Shown: positions 46,076 through 56,846 of the stretch, piece after piece
How positions within the stretch are numbered: the stretch's first letter is position 1
Layout of the letters: the number at the start of each line of letters is the position of its first letter
Assembly: GCF_014203125.1 (NCBI RefSeq)
Contig: NZ_JACHIH010000002.1
Coordinates: 1 to 64,000, forward strand
Source: Rhodopseudomonas rhenobacensis
GTDB taxonomy: Bacteria > Pseudomonadota > Alphaproteobacteria > Rhizobiales > Xanthobacteraceae
Length of the DNA: 64,000 bases
Reading direction: 5' to 3'
The notes under the pieces: generated by a model
Database searches by the model: none
Seen by the model: the letters and a program-made list of their open reading frames with translations, nothing else
Told to the model about the DNA's origin: nothing
Made by a program: the position numbers and the translations under genes

Positions 46076-46825
46076 ATGGAATGGACCGACGAAGGCATCG
46101 TGCTGGGGGTGCGGCGGCATGGCGAGAGTAGCGCCATCGTCGAATTGTTGACCCGCGGCCACGGCCGCCATCTCGGCCTGGTGCGCGGTGGCGCCGGCTC
46201 CAAGCTGCGGCCGCTGCTGCAGCCCGGCAACAGCGTGAGCGCGGTGTGGCGCGCCAGGCTCGACGAACATCTCGGCACTTACGTGCTGGAAGGCACCAGG
46301 ATGCGCGCGGCGATGCTGCTGGCCTCCAGCCACGCGGTCTATGGCGTGACCCATCTGGCGTCGTTGGCGCGGCTGTTGCCGGAGCGCGACCCGCAGCCGG
46401 AGATCTACGAGCGGCTGGAGCGCACGCTGGACGATTTCGATGACGTCGGCGAGGCCGCGGTGCATCTGATCCGCTTCGAACTGACGATGTTGACCGAACT
46501 CGGCTTCGGGCTGGATCTGGCGAGCTGCGCGGCGACCGGCACGACCGCCGACCTGATCTATGTCTCGCCGAAATCCGGCGGCGCGGTGTCGCGCCAGGCT
46601 GGCGAGCCGTGGCGCGACAAACTGCTGCGGCTGCCGCCGTTCCTGCGCGAGGGCGAAGCCGCCCGCAACGACTGGTCCGACCAGGACCTGCAGGACGGCT
46701 TTGCGCTGACCGGCCGGTTCCTGCTGCGCAACGTACTGGAGCCGCGCGGGCAGGGCCATTCCGACGCCCGCGACGGATTTATCAACGCGGTCGTCCGGCT
46801 GCGGGCGCGGACTGCGGCAGAGTAG
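46076..46825 (+). CDS. recO: DNA repair protein RecO
   Basis: RecO helps load RecA on SSB-coated single-stranded DNA in the RecFOR pathway. The 249-aa protein has the N-terminal OB fold ([20 protein letters not shown], then [19 protein letters not shown]) and a helical C-terminal domain ([20 protein letters not shown]). Most zinc-ligand cysteines of some RecO proteins are absent, as is common in alphaproteobacteria. It is the last gene of the lepB-rnc-era group. Confidence 0.95.
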   Translation: MEWTDEGIVLGVRRHGESSAIVELLTRGHGRHLGLVRGGAGSKLRPLLQPGNSVSAVWRARLDEHLGTYVLEGTRMRAAMLLASSHAVYGVTHLASLARLLPERDPQPEIYERLERTLDDFDDVGEAAVHLIRFELTMLTELGFGLDLASCAATGTTADLIYVSPKSGGAVSRQAGEPWRDKLLRLPPFLREGEAARNDWSDQDLQDGFALTGRFLLRNVLEPRGQGHSDARDGFINAVVRLRARTAAE

Positions 46826-46834
46826 TGCTTGGAA

Positions 46835-47074
46835 TCACGACCTGGCCCGGCGCTTGGCAACGGCGATGCGGATCTGGTTGAGGGCGTGCTCGATTTCGGG
46901 GTCGGTGACGTCGTCCGGTGCGCCCGGCGCTGGCGATTGCTTCGAAAGCTGGCCGCGGGCCTGAAGTCTCATGTTCCGGCGAATGACGAGCAGGGCCGCA
47001 CTCCAGGCCAAGGCGGAAGCGACACCCGCTGCGATCAGCGGCAGGGTCATCAGCCTGATATCACGGCTGGTCAT
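46835..47074 (-). CDS. Small membrane protein of 79 aa, function unknown
   Basis: The short frame starts MTSRDIRLMTLPLIAAGVAS. It has one or one and a half transmembrane segments (TLPLIAAGVASALAWSAALL), followed by a basic and then acidic cytoplasmic helix (DVTDPEIEHALNQIRIAVAK). It is convergent with recO, ending 9 bp from it, and divergent from parC. Composition and clean helix suggest it is real; no family was recognised. Confidence 0.65.
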   Translation of the reverse strand: MTSRDIRLMTLPLIAAGVASALAWSAALLVIRRNMRLQARGQLSKQSPAPGAPDDVTDPEIEHALNQIRIAVAKRRARS

Positions 47075-47238
47075 CGTCCAGCTCCAGAAACTCGGGGGAC
47101 ACCTTGCCCGGAAAATCTAGGACAAAGCGGCCGGGGACGCAATTCCAGCCGGCCACGGGGAACTTGAGCGTCGCCGTGGGGGACGGCAACGGCGATTCGT
47201 TTGTTGTCGAAGTCGGCGCCAGAGGGTAATCCCCCGGC

Positions 47239-49494
47239 ATGGGAAAACGACTGATTCCGCCTGAGCCTGCGGAGATTCACGACGTCCAGCTGCGCGAGGC
47301 GCTGGAAGAGCGCTACCTCGCCTATGCGCTGTCGACCATCATGCACCGCGCGCTGCCGGATGCCCGCGACGGGCTGAAGCCGGTGCATCGGCGCATCCTC
47401 TACGGCATGCGGCTGTTGCGGCTCGACCCCGGCACGCCGTTCAAGAAATCCGCCAAGATCGTCGGCGACGTGATGGGCTCGTTCCATCCGCACGGCGACC
47501 AGTCGATCTACGACGCCTTGGTGCGTCTGGCGCAGGATTTCTCCTCGCGCTATCCCTTGGTCGACGGCCAGGGCAATTTCGGCAATATCGACGGCGATAA
47601 TCCGGCCGCCTATCGTTACACCGAAGCCCGCATGACCGACGTCGCCCGGCTGCTGCTGGACGGCATCGACGAGGACGGCGTCGCGTTCCGCGCCAATTAC
47701 GACGGCCAGTCGAAAGAGCCGATCGTGCTGCCGGGCGGCTTTCCCAACCTGCTCGCCAACGGCGCGCAGGGCATCGCGGTCGGCATGGCCACCGCGATCC
47801 CGCCGCACAATGCCGCGGAGCTCTGCGACGCCGCGCTGCATCTGATCGAGAAGCCGGACGCCAAGTCGAAGGCGCTGTTGAAGTGGGTCAAGGGGCCGGA
47901 TTTCCCGACCGGCGGAGTCATTATCGACTCGCGCGAGAGCATCGCCGAAGCCTACGCCACCGGGCGCGGCTCGTTCCGCACCCGCGCCAAATGGCATCAG
48001 GAAGACGGCGCGCGGGGCACCTGGGTGGTGGTGATCACCGAGATTCCCTGGCTGGTGCAGAAATCGCGGCTGATCGAGAAGATCGCCGAACTGTTGAACG
48101 AAAAGAAGCTGCCGCTGGTCGGCGACGTCCGCGATGAATCCGCCGAAGACGTCCGCGTCGTGATCGAGCCGAAGTCGCGCACCGTCGATCCCGAGCTGCT
48201 GATGGAATCGCTGTTCCGGCTGAGCGAGCTGGAAAGCAAGATCCCGCTGAATCTCAACGTGCTGGTGAAGGGCCGCATCCCGAAAGTGCTCGGCCTCGCC
48301 GAATGCTTGCGCGAATGGCTCGACCATCTGCGCGACGTGCTGCTGCGCCGCTCCAACTACCGCAAGGCGCAGATCGAGCATCGGTTGGAAGTGCTCGGCG
48401 GCTACCTGATCGCGTACTTGAACATCGACAAGGTGATCAAGATCATCCGCACCGAGGACGAGCCGAAGCCGGTGTTGATGAAGGCGTTCAACCTCACCGA
48501 CATCCAGGCCGAGGCGATCCTCAACATGCGGCTGCGCAGTTTGCGCAAGCTCGAGGAATTCGAGATCCGCACCGAGGACAAGAACCTGCGCGCCGAGCTG
48601 AAGGACATCAACGCGATCCTGAAATCCGAGCCCGAGCAGTGGGCCAAGGTCGCCGAGCAGGTCCGCAAGGTGCGCGAGATGTTCGGGCCGAAGACCGCGC
48701 TCGGCAAGCGCCGCACGCAGTTTGCCGATGCGCCGGAGCACGATCTCGCCGCGATCGAGGAGGCCTTCGTCGAGCGCGAGCCGGTCACCGTGGTGATCTC
48801 TGACAAGGGCTGGGTGCGCACGCTGAAGGGCCACGTCGCCGATCTGTCGGGGCTGACCTTCAAGACCGACGACAAGCTCGACAAGGCGTTCTTCGCCGAG
48901 ACCACCTCGAAGCTGCTGCTGTTCGCCACCAACGGCCGGTTCTATTCGCTCGACGTCGCCAAACTGCCCGGCGGCCGCGGCCATGGCGAGCCGATCCGGA
49001 TGTTCATCGACCTCGATCAGGACGCCGCGATCGTGGCGCTGTTCGTCCACACTGGCGGCCGCAAATTCCTGGTGGCCAGCCATGACGGCCAGGGCTTTAT
49101 CGTCGGCGAGGACGATTGCGTCGGCAACACCCGCAAGGGCAAGCAGATCCTCAACGTCGAGATGCCGAACGAGGCGAGGGCGGTCTGCACCGTCTCCGGA
49201 GACACCGTGGCGGTGATCGGCGAGAACCGCAAACTGCTGATCTTTGGGCTCGACCAGGTGCCGGAAATGGCGCGCGGCCGCGGCGTGCGGCTGCAGAAAT
49301 ACAAGGACGGCGGATTGTCCGACATCGCCACCTTCACCGCCAAGGACGGCTTCTCCTGGCGGGATTCCGCCGGCCGCGAGTTCACCGCGTCGATCAAGGA
49401 ATTGGCGGAATGGCGCGGCAACCGCGCCGACGCCGGCCGGATGCCGCCGAAGGGATTCCCGAAGTCCAACAAGTTCGGCCGCGGCATCGAATAG
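47239..49494 (+). CDS. parC: DNA topoisomerase IV subunit A
   Basis: ParC is the DNA-cleaving subunit of the decatenating topoisomerase IV. The 751-aa protein has the quinolone-resistance region [20 protein letters not shown] and catalytic Tyr127 in [13 protein letters not shown]-terminal beta-pinwheel has degenerate repeats and no GyrA-box, which favours ParC over GyrA. The partner parE is not in this window. The protein ends in a Lys/Arg-rich tail ([13 protein letters not shown]). Confidence 0.96.
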   Translation: MGKRLIPPEPAEIHDVQLREALEERYLAYALSTIMHRALPDARDGLKPVHRRILYGMRLLRLDPGTPFKKSAKIVGDVMGSFHPHGDQSIYDALVRLAQDFSSRYPLVDGQGNFGNIDGDNPAAYRYTEARMTDVARLLLDGIDEDGVAFRANYDGQSKEPIVLPGGFPNLLANGAQGIAVGMATAIPPHNAAELCDAALHLIEKPDAKSKALLKWVKGPDFPTGGVIIDSRESIAEAYATGRGSFRTRAKWHQEDGARGTWVVVITEIPWLVQKSRLIEKIAELLNEKKLPLVGDVRDESAEDVRVVIEPKSRTVDPELLMESLFRLSELESKIPLNLNVLVKGRIPKVLGLAECLREWLDHLRDVLLRRSNYRKAQIEHRLEVLGGYLIAYLNIDKVIKIIRTEDEPKPVLMKAFNLTDIQAEAILNMRLRSLRKLEEFEIRTEDKNLRAELKDINAILKSEPEQWAKVAEQVRKVREMFGPKTALGKRRTQFADAPEHDLAAIEEAFVEREPVTVVISDKGWVRTLKGHVADLSGLTFKTDDKLDKAFFAETTSKLLLFATNGRFYSLDVAKLPGGRGHGEPIRMFIDLDQDAAIVALFVHTGGRKFLVASHDGQGFIVGEDDCVGNTRKGKQILNVEMPNEARAVCTVSGDTVAVIGENRKLLIFGLDQVPEMARGRGVRLQKYKDGGLSDIATFTAKDGFSWRDSAGREFTASIKELAEWRGNRADAGRMPPKGFPKSNKFGRGIE

Positions 49495-49553
49495 CAGCGC
49501 AAACGCGCGGCGGTCTTTCGCGTGAGATCGACGCGCTTCCAGATTCCCTAGCT

Positions 49554-49667
49554 GTCATTCCGGGGCGCGAGCAGCGACAGCTGCGAGTGAGCCCGGAATC
49601 CATAACCCCTGCAGGGAGAATGGATTCCGGACTTGCTCGTTCTGACGAACTCGCAATCCGGAATGAC
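49554..49667. repeat. Palindromic intergenic repeat, family A, second copy
   Basis: This element opens with GTCATTCCGGGGCGCGAGC and AGCGACAGCTGCGAG, and closes with CTCGCAATCCGGAATGAC. It includes an inner inverted pair GGAATCCAT/ATGGATTCC. It is related to 12201-12317 but carries a different middle. It lies between the convergent ends of parC and the small membrane gene. Confidence 0.82.
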
Positions 49668-49710
49668 GACTGCATTTGGGTTGGATGATGCAACCCCAAC
49701 CGAAGATGCT

Positions 49711-49911
49711 TTAGTTCTGCGGCGGCGCCGAGTGCTGCGCCGCGGGCGGCGGCACCAGGCTCTTTTTGTTCGGCTTCAGCGAGCCGGCATAGAACGACAG
49801 CCCGCCGATCAGCAGCACGGCCAGCGCATAGGCCAGATAGGCTTGCGGCGGCGTCATCAGCCAGCGCAGGCGCTGTTGCAAGGTGGCGGGCGGGCCGTTG
49901 TGTTCGCTCAT
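49711..49911 (-). CDS. Single-helix membrane protein of 66 aa, function unknown
   Basis: The protein starts MSEHNGPPATLQQRLRWLMT, has one transmembrane helix (AYLAYALAVLLIGGLSFYAG) and ends in a Pro/Ala/Gln-rich tail. The topology would place the tail in the periplasm. I do not recognise the family. It stands alone between two repeat elements, convergent with parC and divergent from mntH. Confidence 0.65.
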   Translation of the reverse strand: MSEHNGPPATLQQRLRWLMTPPQAYLAYALAVLLIGGLSFYAGSLKPNKKSLVPPPAAQHSAPPQN

Positions 49912-49977
49912 GGCGCGGTTCTGCGCGAAAAATCGCTCGATGGGAAGTCGGACTTTCCCGCGTCTCGATGCCTGTTG

Positions 49978-50014
49978 CGAGATTCCGGGTTCGCTCGAGC
50001 TGTCGCTCTCGCGC
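49978..50014. repeat. Half copy of repeat family A
   Basis: CGAGATTCCGGGTTCGCTCG, followed by GCTGTCGCTCTCGCGCC, matches one arm of the element at 12201-12317. The mirror arm is missing, so this looks like a degenerate remnant in the region upstream of mntH. Confidence 0.5.
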
Positions 50015-50147
50015 CACCACCGATCCCCTCCGAGCGTGACTTTGCACGATCCCGCATGGCAGCATGGAACCGGGTTCCCGATTCTGCGTTGTTCTTGGAA
50101 CCTTTCTAAGTTCCGAAGAAAAATGATGGGAATCTGGCCACTTGCAC

Positions 50148-50164
50148 ATGCAAATCAGTTGCAT
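50148..50164 (+). promoter_or_regulatory. Probable Mur/Fur (manganese-responsive) operator upstream of mntH
   Basis: ATGCAA-ATCAG-TTGCAT is a perfect 6+6 inverted repeat, centred about 38 bp before the mntH start. An overlapping TGCACATGCA lies just upstream. TGCAA/TTGCA palindromes are the recognised target of the Fur-family manganese regulator Mur in rhizobia, and mntH of B. japonicum is controlled by that protein. The regulator gene itself is not in this window. Confidence 0.75.
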
Positions 50165-50193
50165 TAACGCCCGTTCCGAGTCAGGCTCTCGAA

Positions 50194-51576
50194 ATGGATG
50201 CTAAAACCCCGCTGTTAACTCATGAACAGGCCGCCACGCCGGCCGCAATTCCCGTGGTGCCGGGCAGCTGGCGCGGCGAGCGCGGCGAGCCGTCGCTGGC
50301 CGACATGTTCGGCTCGATCAGGGTCGCCAAGAGCGGCTCATTCTGGCGCAAGCTGGTGGCGTTCCTCGGCCCGGGCTATCTGGTCGCGGTCGGCTACATG
50401 GACCCCGGCAATTGGGCGACCTCGCTCGCCGGCGGTTCGAAATTCGGCTACGCGCTGCTCGCGGTGGCGCTGATCTCCAACATCATGGCGATCGTTCTGC
50501 AGTCATTATGCGCGCGACTCGGCGTCGGCGCGGGGCGCGATCTGGCGCAGGCCTGCCGCGACGCCTATCCGCGCTGGGCCTCGTGGCCGCTGTGGATCTC
50601 GGCGGAAATCGCCATCACCGCCACCGATCTGGCCGAAGTGATCGGCACCGCGATCGGGCTCAATCTGCTGTTCGGGATTCCGCTCGAGATCGGCGTCATC
50701 ATCACCGCCGCCGACGTGTTCCTGATCCTGGCGCTGCAGGCGTTCGGCTTCCGCTGGATCGAAGCCTTCGTGGTGGCGCTGCTCGGCGTGATCGCGGCGT
50801 GCTTTGCGGTGCAGATCGCAATGGCCGATCCGGACTGGGGCGCGGTGATCCGCGGTTTCGCGCCGACCACGCAGATCCTGACCAATCCGGGCATGCTGTA
50901 TCTTGCGCTCGGCATCCTCGGCGCCACGGTGATGCCGCACAATCTCTATCTGCATTCCGGCCTGGTGCAGACCCGCGGCTATGGCGACAGCGTTCCGGAA
51001 AAGCGCGAGGCAATCAAGCTCGCGACCATCGATTCCACGCTGGCGCTGTGCCTGGCGCTGACCATCAACGCCTCGATCCTGATTCTCGCCGCGGCGACCT
51101 TCCATCACGTCGGCAAGACCGATGTCGCCGAACTCGATCAGGCCCACGCCTTTCTGGCGCCGCTGCTCGGCTCGGCGCTGGCGCCGACGCTGTTCGGCAT
51201 CGCGCTATTGTGCTGCGGGCTCAACTCCACCATCACCGCGACGCTGGCCGGCCAGGTGGTGATGGAAGGCTTCATCCAGCTCAAGATCGCGCCGTGGCTG
51301 CGCCGCATGGTGACGCGGATGATCGCCATCGTGCCGGCGGTCGGCGTCACGATCTGGGCCGGCGAGAAGGCCACCGGGCAATTGCTGATCCTCAGCCAAG
51401 TGGTGCTCAGCCTGCAGTTGCCGTTCGCCGTGGTGCCGCTGGTGATGTTCACCGCCAGCCGCGCCAAGATGGGGGAATTCGTCGCCCCGCGCTGGCTCAC
51501 CGCCGCAGCGGCGCTGATCGCGGTGATCATCATCGCGCTCAACGCCAAGCTGGTGTTCGATTTTATCGCGAGCTGA
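50194..51576 (+). CDS. mntH: Nramp-family divalent metal (manganese) transporter
   Basis: MntH is a proton-coupled Mn(II)/Fe(II) importer in the inner membrane. The 460-aa protein has eleven or so helices and the two key Nramp motifs: [20 protein letters not shown] (metal-binding DPGN) and [18 protein letters not shown] (MPHN). The N-terminal hydrophilic region of about 50 residues is longer than in E. coli. The probable Mur/Fur operator just upstream supports a manganese-repressed gene. A small periplasmic-protein gene ends 5 bp beyond it on the other strand. Confidence 0.95.
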   Translation: MDAKTPLLTHEQAATPAAIPVVPGSWRGERGEPSLADMFGSIRVAKSGSFWRKLVAFLGPGYLVAVGYMDPGNWATSLAGGSKFGYALLAVALISNIMAIVLQSLCARLGVGAGRDLAQACRDAYPRWASWPLWISAEIAITATDLAEVIGTAIGLNLLFGIPLEIGVIITAADVFLILALQAFGFRWIEAFVVALLGVIAACFAVQIAMADPDWGAVIRGFAPTTQILTNPGMLYLALGILGATVMPHNLYLHSGLVQTRGYGDSVPEKREAIKLATIDSTLALCLALTINASILILAAATFHHVGKTDVAELDQAHAFLAPLLGSALAPTLFGIALLCCGLNSTITATLAGQVVMEGFIQLKIAPWLRRMVTRMIAIVPAVGVTIWAGEKATGQLLILSQVVLSLQLPFAVVPLVMFTASRAKMGEFVAPRWLTAAAALIAVIIIALNAKLVFDFIAS

Positions 51577-51581
51577 CGGGC

Positions 51582-51851
51582 CTACTGCAATTGCTTCAAG
51601 CAAAGCCCGGCGGCCCTGCCGCTGTCCTGCGCGGTCGCGCGGACCACTTTGCCGGAAATCACCATCGGCCGCACGATTCCGGGGAGCGTATCCTTGATCA
51701 CGGTGTCGGGCCGGATCGACGGGGCCGCGGTGTTGTAGATCAGCTTGGCCTCCGGCGTGAGCTGCGCGGCGCAGGCGGCGGACGATTTGCTGTCGGCCAG
51801 GGCGACCGAGGGGAGCAACAAGATAACGGCGGCGATGACGCTGCGAAACAT
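51582..51851 (-). CDS. Small exported protein of 89 aa, function unknown
   Basis: A signal peptide (MFRSVIAAVILLLPSVALAD, cleaved after ALA) precedes a 70-residue mature protein with two cysteines (AACAAQL near the N-terminus and GLCLKQL at the C-terminus), probably disulphide-linked. I recognise no catalytic motif. Similar small periplasmic proteins are common in Bradyrhizobium-type genomes. It is convergent with mntH, with a 5-bp gap. Confidence 0.75.
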   Translation of the reverse strand: MFRSVIAAVILLLPSVALADSKSSAACAAQLTPEAKLIYNTAAPSIRPDTVIKDTLPGIVRPMVISGKVVRATAQDSGRAAGLCLKQLQ

Positions 51852-51881
51852 GGTGTGCTCCAGATGTGAGGACGATACAGG

Positions 51882-51912
51882 GTGGTCTAGTGGTAAGAGT
51901 GGTCTAGTGGTA
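51882..51912. repeat. Tandem direct repeat, 14-bp core at 17-bp period
   Basis: GTGGTCTAGTGGTA occurs at 51882-51895 and again at 51899-51912. The sequence resembles the D-arm of some tRNAs, but no cloverleaf can be drawn. It lies upstream of the small exported-protein gene, in the position where its promoter or an operator would be. Confidence 0.5.
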
Positions 51913-51953
51913 CCGCGATGACTGTCAGGTTAACGAGATCATCGATCTGGCGG

Positions 51954-52730
51954 CTAATCCTGCGGCTCGACCGCGCTTTCGCCCGAGGCATCGATCCGGA
52001 CCCAGCCCGAAGGCGCGAGGCGCTGCTGCGGCAGATAGCGGCCCTTGTAGTCCATCTTCTTGGAGCCTTCGATCCAATAGCCGAGATAGACGTAGGGCAG
52101 GCTGAGCCTGCGGGCGCGGGCGATGTGGTCGAGGATCATGAAGGTGCCGAGCGAGCGGCTGTCCTCGCCGGGCTCGAAGAACGAATACACCATCGACAGC
52201 CCGTCATTGAGGATGTCGGTCAACGCCACCGCCAGCAGATCCTCGCCGCGGCCGGTGATGCCGCTGTCGGGGCCGCGGCGGCGATACTCGATGATCCTTG
52301 TTTTGACGTGGCTGTCCTCGACCATCATGGCGTAGTCCAGCACGGTCATGTCGGCCATGCCGCCGTGGCGATGCCGGCGGTCGAGATAGGCGCGGAACAC
52401 CGAATACTGCTCGGAGGTCGGCACCGCGCTGCGCAGTTCGCCGATCACGTCGGCGTTGCGGGCGAGGATCTTGCGCTGGTTGCGCGAGGGGCGGAATTCG
52501 TTGGCCACCACCCGCACCGAGACGCAGGCGCGGCACTGGTCGCAGGCCGGCCGGTAGGCGATCGATTGGCTGCGGCGGAAGCCGCCATGGGTCAACAGGT
52601 CGTTCAGCTCGCCGGCTTTGCTGCCGACCAGATGGGTGAACACCTTGCGTTCGTGCCGGCCCGGCAGATAGGGGCAGGGCGACGGCGCCGTCAGGTAGAA
52701 CTGCGGGGTGTCACGCGAGTGCTGAGTCAC
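51954..52730 (-). CDS. bpt: Aspartate/glutamate leucyltransferase (N-end rule)
   Basis: Bpt adds Leu from Leu-tRNA to N-terminal Asp or Glu, marking proteins for ClpS/ClpAP. The 258-aa protein has N-terminal Cys residues in [13 protein letters not shown] and [12 protein letters not shown], then [20 protein letters not shown] near residue 205 and the closing [13 protein letters not shown]. This is the ATE1-like GNAT fold in bacterial form. The start codon is GTG. It is monocistronic, with the RDD gene 115 bp upstream on the same strand. Confidence 0.94.
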   Translation of the reverse strand: MTQHSRDTPQFYLTAPSPCPYLPGRHERKVFTHLVGSKAGELNDLLTHGGFRRSQSIAYRPACDQCRACVSVRVVANEFRPSRNQRKILARNADVIGELRSAVPTSEQYSVFRAYLDRRHRHGGMADMTVLDYAMMVEDSHVKTRIIEYRRRGPDSGITGRGEDLLAVALTDILNDGLSMVYSFFEPGEDSRSLGTFMILDHIARARRLSLPYVYLGYWIEGSKKMDYKGRYLPQQRLAPSGWVRIDASGESAVEPQD

Positions 52731-52845
52731 GGATTGCGGTCAACCTCCATTGGCAGCGGGACAGCACGGTTACGGGTCACTCCGGTTGCGTCGCAGCAGC
52801 AGCATCGCGCCGTCCGGCCGGATGGTCAATGCGGTTCACTTGCAC

Positions 52846-53406
52846 TTAGAACGATCGCAGCGGCTGGGCGTCCCGGCCGAGCGCCGCGCTGTTGATGATC
52901 ACGGTTCCGAGCACGATGTCGTGCAACAGACGGCGGCGGCCGTTGAACAGCCCGACCAGCAGCACGAACGGCGACAGCATGGTGATCGAGACCCAGAACA
53001 GGATGGCGTGCACCGCGCCCATCACGAAATAGCTCGGCTCGCCGTACCAGGTGCGCATCTGCAGATCCATCATCCGCATCCCGACGGTCGCCGAGGAGGG
53101 GCCGCCCAGAGTGGCGCCGTAATACACCAGCGCCCAGATCACCGAGGCCGGCGACACCAGCCAGAACAGCGCCCAGCCGAGCCCCAGCGTGACCACGCCG
53201 AACACGCTGATGAACACCACGCCCAGGACGATCGGGATCGCCAGCAGCACCAGGTCGATCAGGAAGGCGAACACCCGGCGTGTCAGCACGCCGCGAAACA
53301 GCTCCGGCTGCAGCCAGGGATCGAACGCCGGCTCGCGCGGATCGGGGCCGCCGCGCCAGGCCGAATTGTCGCTTCCGCCATTGTCGCTTCCGCCATTGTC
53401 AGACAT
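52846..53406 (-). CDS. RDD family membrane protein with tandem NGGSD N-terminal repeats
   Basis: The 186-aa protein has an RDD domain: Arg/Asp in RRVFAFLIDLVLLAIPIV, three or four helices, and GMRMMDLQMRTWYGEP. The N-terminus MSDNGGSDNGGSDNSAW is built from a tandem 15-bp repeat (53368-53397). RDD proteins are poorly characterised; some are Na+/H+ antiporters. A strong GGAG stands about 10 nt before ATG 53406, which excludes the 21-codon longer frame. Confidence 0.88.
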   Translation of the reverse strand: MSDNGGSDNGGSDNSAWRGGPDPREPAFDPWLQPELFRGVLTRRVFAFLIDLVLLAIPIVLGVVFISVFGVVTLGLGWALFWLVSPASVIWALVYYGATLGGPSSATVGMRMMDLQMRTWYGEPSYFVMGAVHAILFWVSITMLSPFVLLVGLFNGRRRLLHDIVLGTVIINSAALGRDAQPLRSF

Positions 53407-53652
53407 CGCAAGGTGCTCCCTGCCGGACCGAAACGCCCGGATGACGTCGCAGGACATGGAGACGCGCAACCGCGGTTACAAGTGCTCGCGCGCAACTACG
53501 CGTGCCCGGCGCTGGTGCCGTCCATACGCCGCGACTCACTGACCCACCGCCTTGCGGCGGGCCAGCGGCGCGCTCACCTCGCGTCGCGCCGCCTGTCGGG
53601 CCGCCCGTCCTCGCGCGGCCGGGAGCGGCCGCGCGACGAAGTGAAGACCGGC

Positions 53653-54774
<1,122 letters not shown>

Positions 54775-54874
54775 TCATCTTGCTCTTGATTTGCCGCAAC
54801 TGCGATTGATTTTGCGGGGGTGAGGCTGCATGACTCACCGCCCGGAGGTCCTTCCCGCATGAGCAGCGATCGGC

Positions 54875-55351
54875 ATGTCTGACACGTCCAGCCGCGACCA
54901 CAACCGTGACAACGCGATCCGCGACAACGCGATGTCGCTGGCGGCGATCTCCAACGCGCGCCCGCCGACCGAGGACAACGCCTGGACGCGGCGGCTGGTG
55001 CTGTTCCTGCGGGTGATGGCGGTGCTGGCGGTCGCCAAGGGACTGTATCATTGGGCGCAGGTCACCGGCTTCGTCGGCGGCGAGGACGACGCCTTCGAAT
55101 ATCAGCCGATGGCCTGGCAGACCGCGACGGTGTATTTCGCGGTGATCGAACTGGTCGCCGCGGTCGGGCTGTGGCTGGCGACGCCGTGGGGCGCCGTGGT
55201 GTGGCTCACCACCGTGGTGTCGATGGCGGTGATCGAGCTGATGTTTCCGGCGATCTACGGCGGCAGCCTGCTGGTGGTCGGGCTCGAGGCGCTGTTGCTG
55301 TCGGCCTATCTGGCGCTGGCCTGGATGGCGGCGCGCGAACGCCCGCCATAG
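54875..55351 (+). CDS. DUF6163 family membrane protein
   Basis: This 158-aa membrane protein has a hydrophilic N-terminus with a short repeat (RDNAIRDNAM) and about four helices, including LVLFLRVMAVLAVAKGLYHW and WGAVVWLTTVVSMAVIELMF. The order DUF6163-ldtR is kept in many Rhizobiales, and LdtR controls cell-wall and stress genes, so a cell-envelope role is likely but unproven. The stop is followed by about 480 bp before ldtR. Confidence 0.82.
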   Translation: MSDTSSRDHNRDNAIRDNAMSLAAISNARPPTEDNAWTRRLVLFLRVMAVLAVAKGLYHWAQVTGFVGGEDDAFEYQPMAWQTATVYFAVIELVAAVGLWLATPWGAVVWLTTVVSMAVIELMFPAIYGGSLLVVGLEALLLSAYLALAWMAARERPP

Positions 55352-55831
55352 CGCGCCGCGGATCGCGCCGACGATTGTCCGACGCAATTTGAATCAAATG
55401 CGCGGCAGCTTCCGCCGCGCCAGGCATCGCCCCGATGCCGTCCTGCATCCGTCAATTTCGACGCATCGCATTTGGTAAAGCCGCCGCGCGCCGCGACGGG
55501 CGAATTTGTTTTACTGTTTTGCGCCGTAAAGAAACTGGTCACCCTAACAGCGTGGTCATCTGTGTTACGCGAACCTTTCGAATTTGAGCGATGCTGTCTT
55601 TGAATGCGACACCGCCGCAGACGAAGCGTGAACGAAGGGCCTCAAACGTCAAGGAAAGGTTGCAAAAAGCCCTTGATTTGCAGGCTTAATCCGCGATTCA
55701 CTGTCTTAAATTCATGATCTCTTTATTGTCTTATTTAAGCGGATCTTCAAACGCCCGGCTTAAGTTGTGGCTATCAGGCGGGACAAAAGTTTCGTCGAAA
55801 AAGTCGACAAAAAAGCCAACAGGGGTATGTC
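55352..55831 (+). promoter_or_regulatory. Long AT-rich leader upstream of ldtR
   Basis: About 480 bp without a convincing gene, with AT content rising sharply towards ldtR. A short inverted repeat GTCGA-aaaag-TCGAC at 55794-55808 lies 24 bp before the ldtR ATG and could be an operator. The size allows for a small RNA or a long 5' leader, but I see no defined hairpin with a U-tract. Confidence 0.4.
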
Positions 55832-56347
55832 ATGATCAAAGCCGTTGCCACGGCGGTGGAAACCGCTTCGGCCGCGACCGGTGCTGCGCCGGTCCAGCCA
55901 CTCTATCTCGAAGCGCTGACCTTGGTGGAACGGCTGCATCGCCGCCTGCTCGACGTGATCAAGGACGAGTTCGACCGTCGCGGTCGCTCCGATATCAACT
56001 CGGTGCAGGCGCTGTTGCTCTACAATATCGGCGACAAGGAATTGACCGCCGGCGAGCTGCGCACCCGCGGCTACTATCTCGGCTCCAACGTCTCCTACAA
56101 TCTGAAGAAGCTGGTCGAGCTCGGCTTCCTCGATCATCAGCGTTCGCGGGTCGATCGCCGCTCGGTGCGGATCCGGCTCACCGCGCAGGGCCAGGAGATC
56201 CGCCACATCGTCGACGCGCTGTATCAGAAGCACGTCAAGACGGTGGAGCAGGTCGGCGGCATCTCCAACGACGAGTTCGCCACGCTGAACAAGTCGCTGC
56301 ATCGGCTGGAGCGGTTCTGGACCGACCAGATCCTGTATCGGCTTTGA
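55832..56347 (+). CDS. ldtR: MarR-family transcriptional regulator LdtR
   Basis: This 171-aa winged-helix regulator has a helical dimerisation region, the recognition segment INSVQALLLYNIGDKELTAG and YYLGSNVSYNLKKLVELGFL, then wing DHQRSRVDRRSVRIRLTAQG. These match the LdtR/LdtP regulators of Rhizobiales, first described in Liberibacter as controlling an L,D-transpeptidase and stress tolerance. The length matches the family. The long upstream leader suggests complex control. Confidence 0.88.
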   Translation: MIKAVATAVETASAATGAAPVQPLYLEALTLVERLHRRLLDVIKDEFDRRGRSDINSVQALLLYNIGDKELTAGELRTRGYYLGSNVSYNLKKLVELGFLDHQRSRVDRRSVRIRLTAQGQEIRHIVDALYQKHVKTVEQVGGISNDEFATLNKSLHRLERFWTDQILYRL

Positions 56348-56603
56348 GCCTTTAAGCCTTTCCAGGATGGCGCCAAGGAACGCCGGTGGGTTCTCCAGCC
56401 ACCCGGCCTGCCACCAAGGCGGCCACGCGCCATCCTGACTTGCGTTGCGTTGCCGAGCAGCGTCGGCGTCGAGCGGCCTTCTTCGCGGGGAGGCCGTTTT
56501 GCTTTTGGTGCCCGGCCCGACCCTGCGCGGGAAAAAGTTCCCGGTGACGGGAACTTTCCGCCGCACAGCAACTTGTTTTCGCGAAGTCATTGGAGTTCGA
56601 GCC

Positions 56604-56846
56604 ATGCTGGTTGAGCGCGGCCTGCACATCATGAATGTGGACGTGATCGGCAAAGCCTACGACATCGCCGCCGTCTATCTGCGTCGCACCGGGGTGATCC
56701 CTGATGACGCAGCCACCCACGACGAACTGCTCGAGACCATCGTCAAGCTGTTCGAGCGCGGCGATACCCGCCAGCTCAGCCTCGCCAACCGGGCGATCGC
56801 CAAATTCGAAGCCGCGCAGCGCGCGACCACCCCAGGAGCGTCATGA
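56604..56846 (+). CDS. Small helical protein of 80 aa, function unknown
   Basis: The frame starts MLVERGLHIMNVDVIGKAYD and is predicted mostly helical (IAAVYLRRTGVIPDDAATHD; ETIVKLFERGDTRQLSLANR). There are no cysteines or transmembrane segments. The stop overlaps the next ATG (ATGA), indicating translational coupling. I do not recognise the family. The coupled pair probably acts together. Confidence 0.75.
   Translation: MLVERGLHIMNVDVIGKAYDIAAVYLRRTGVIPDDAATHDELLETIVKLFERGDTRQLSLANRAIAKFEAAQRATTPGAS

Noticed and set aside
47071-49083. Reverse open frame of 670 codons opposite parC
   Set aside because: Shadow frame of parC without recognisable motifs.
51882-51912. Possible tRNA gene
   Set aside because: Only a D-arm-like motif is present; no acceptor, anticodon or T arm can be paired.
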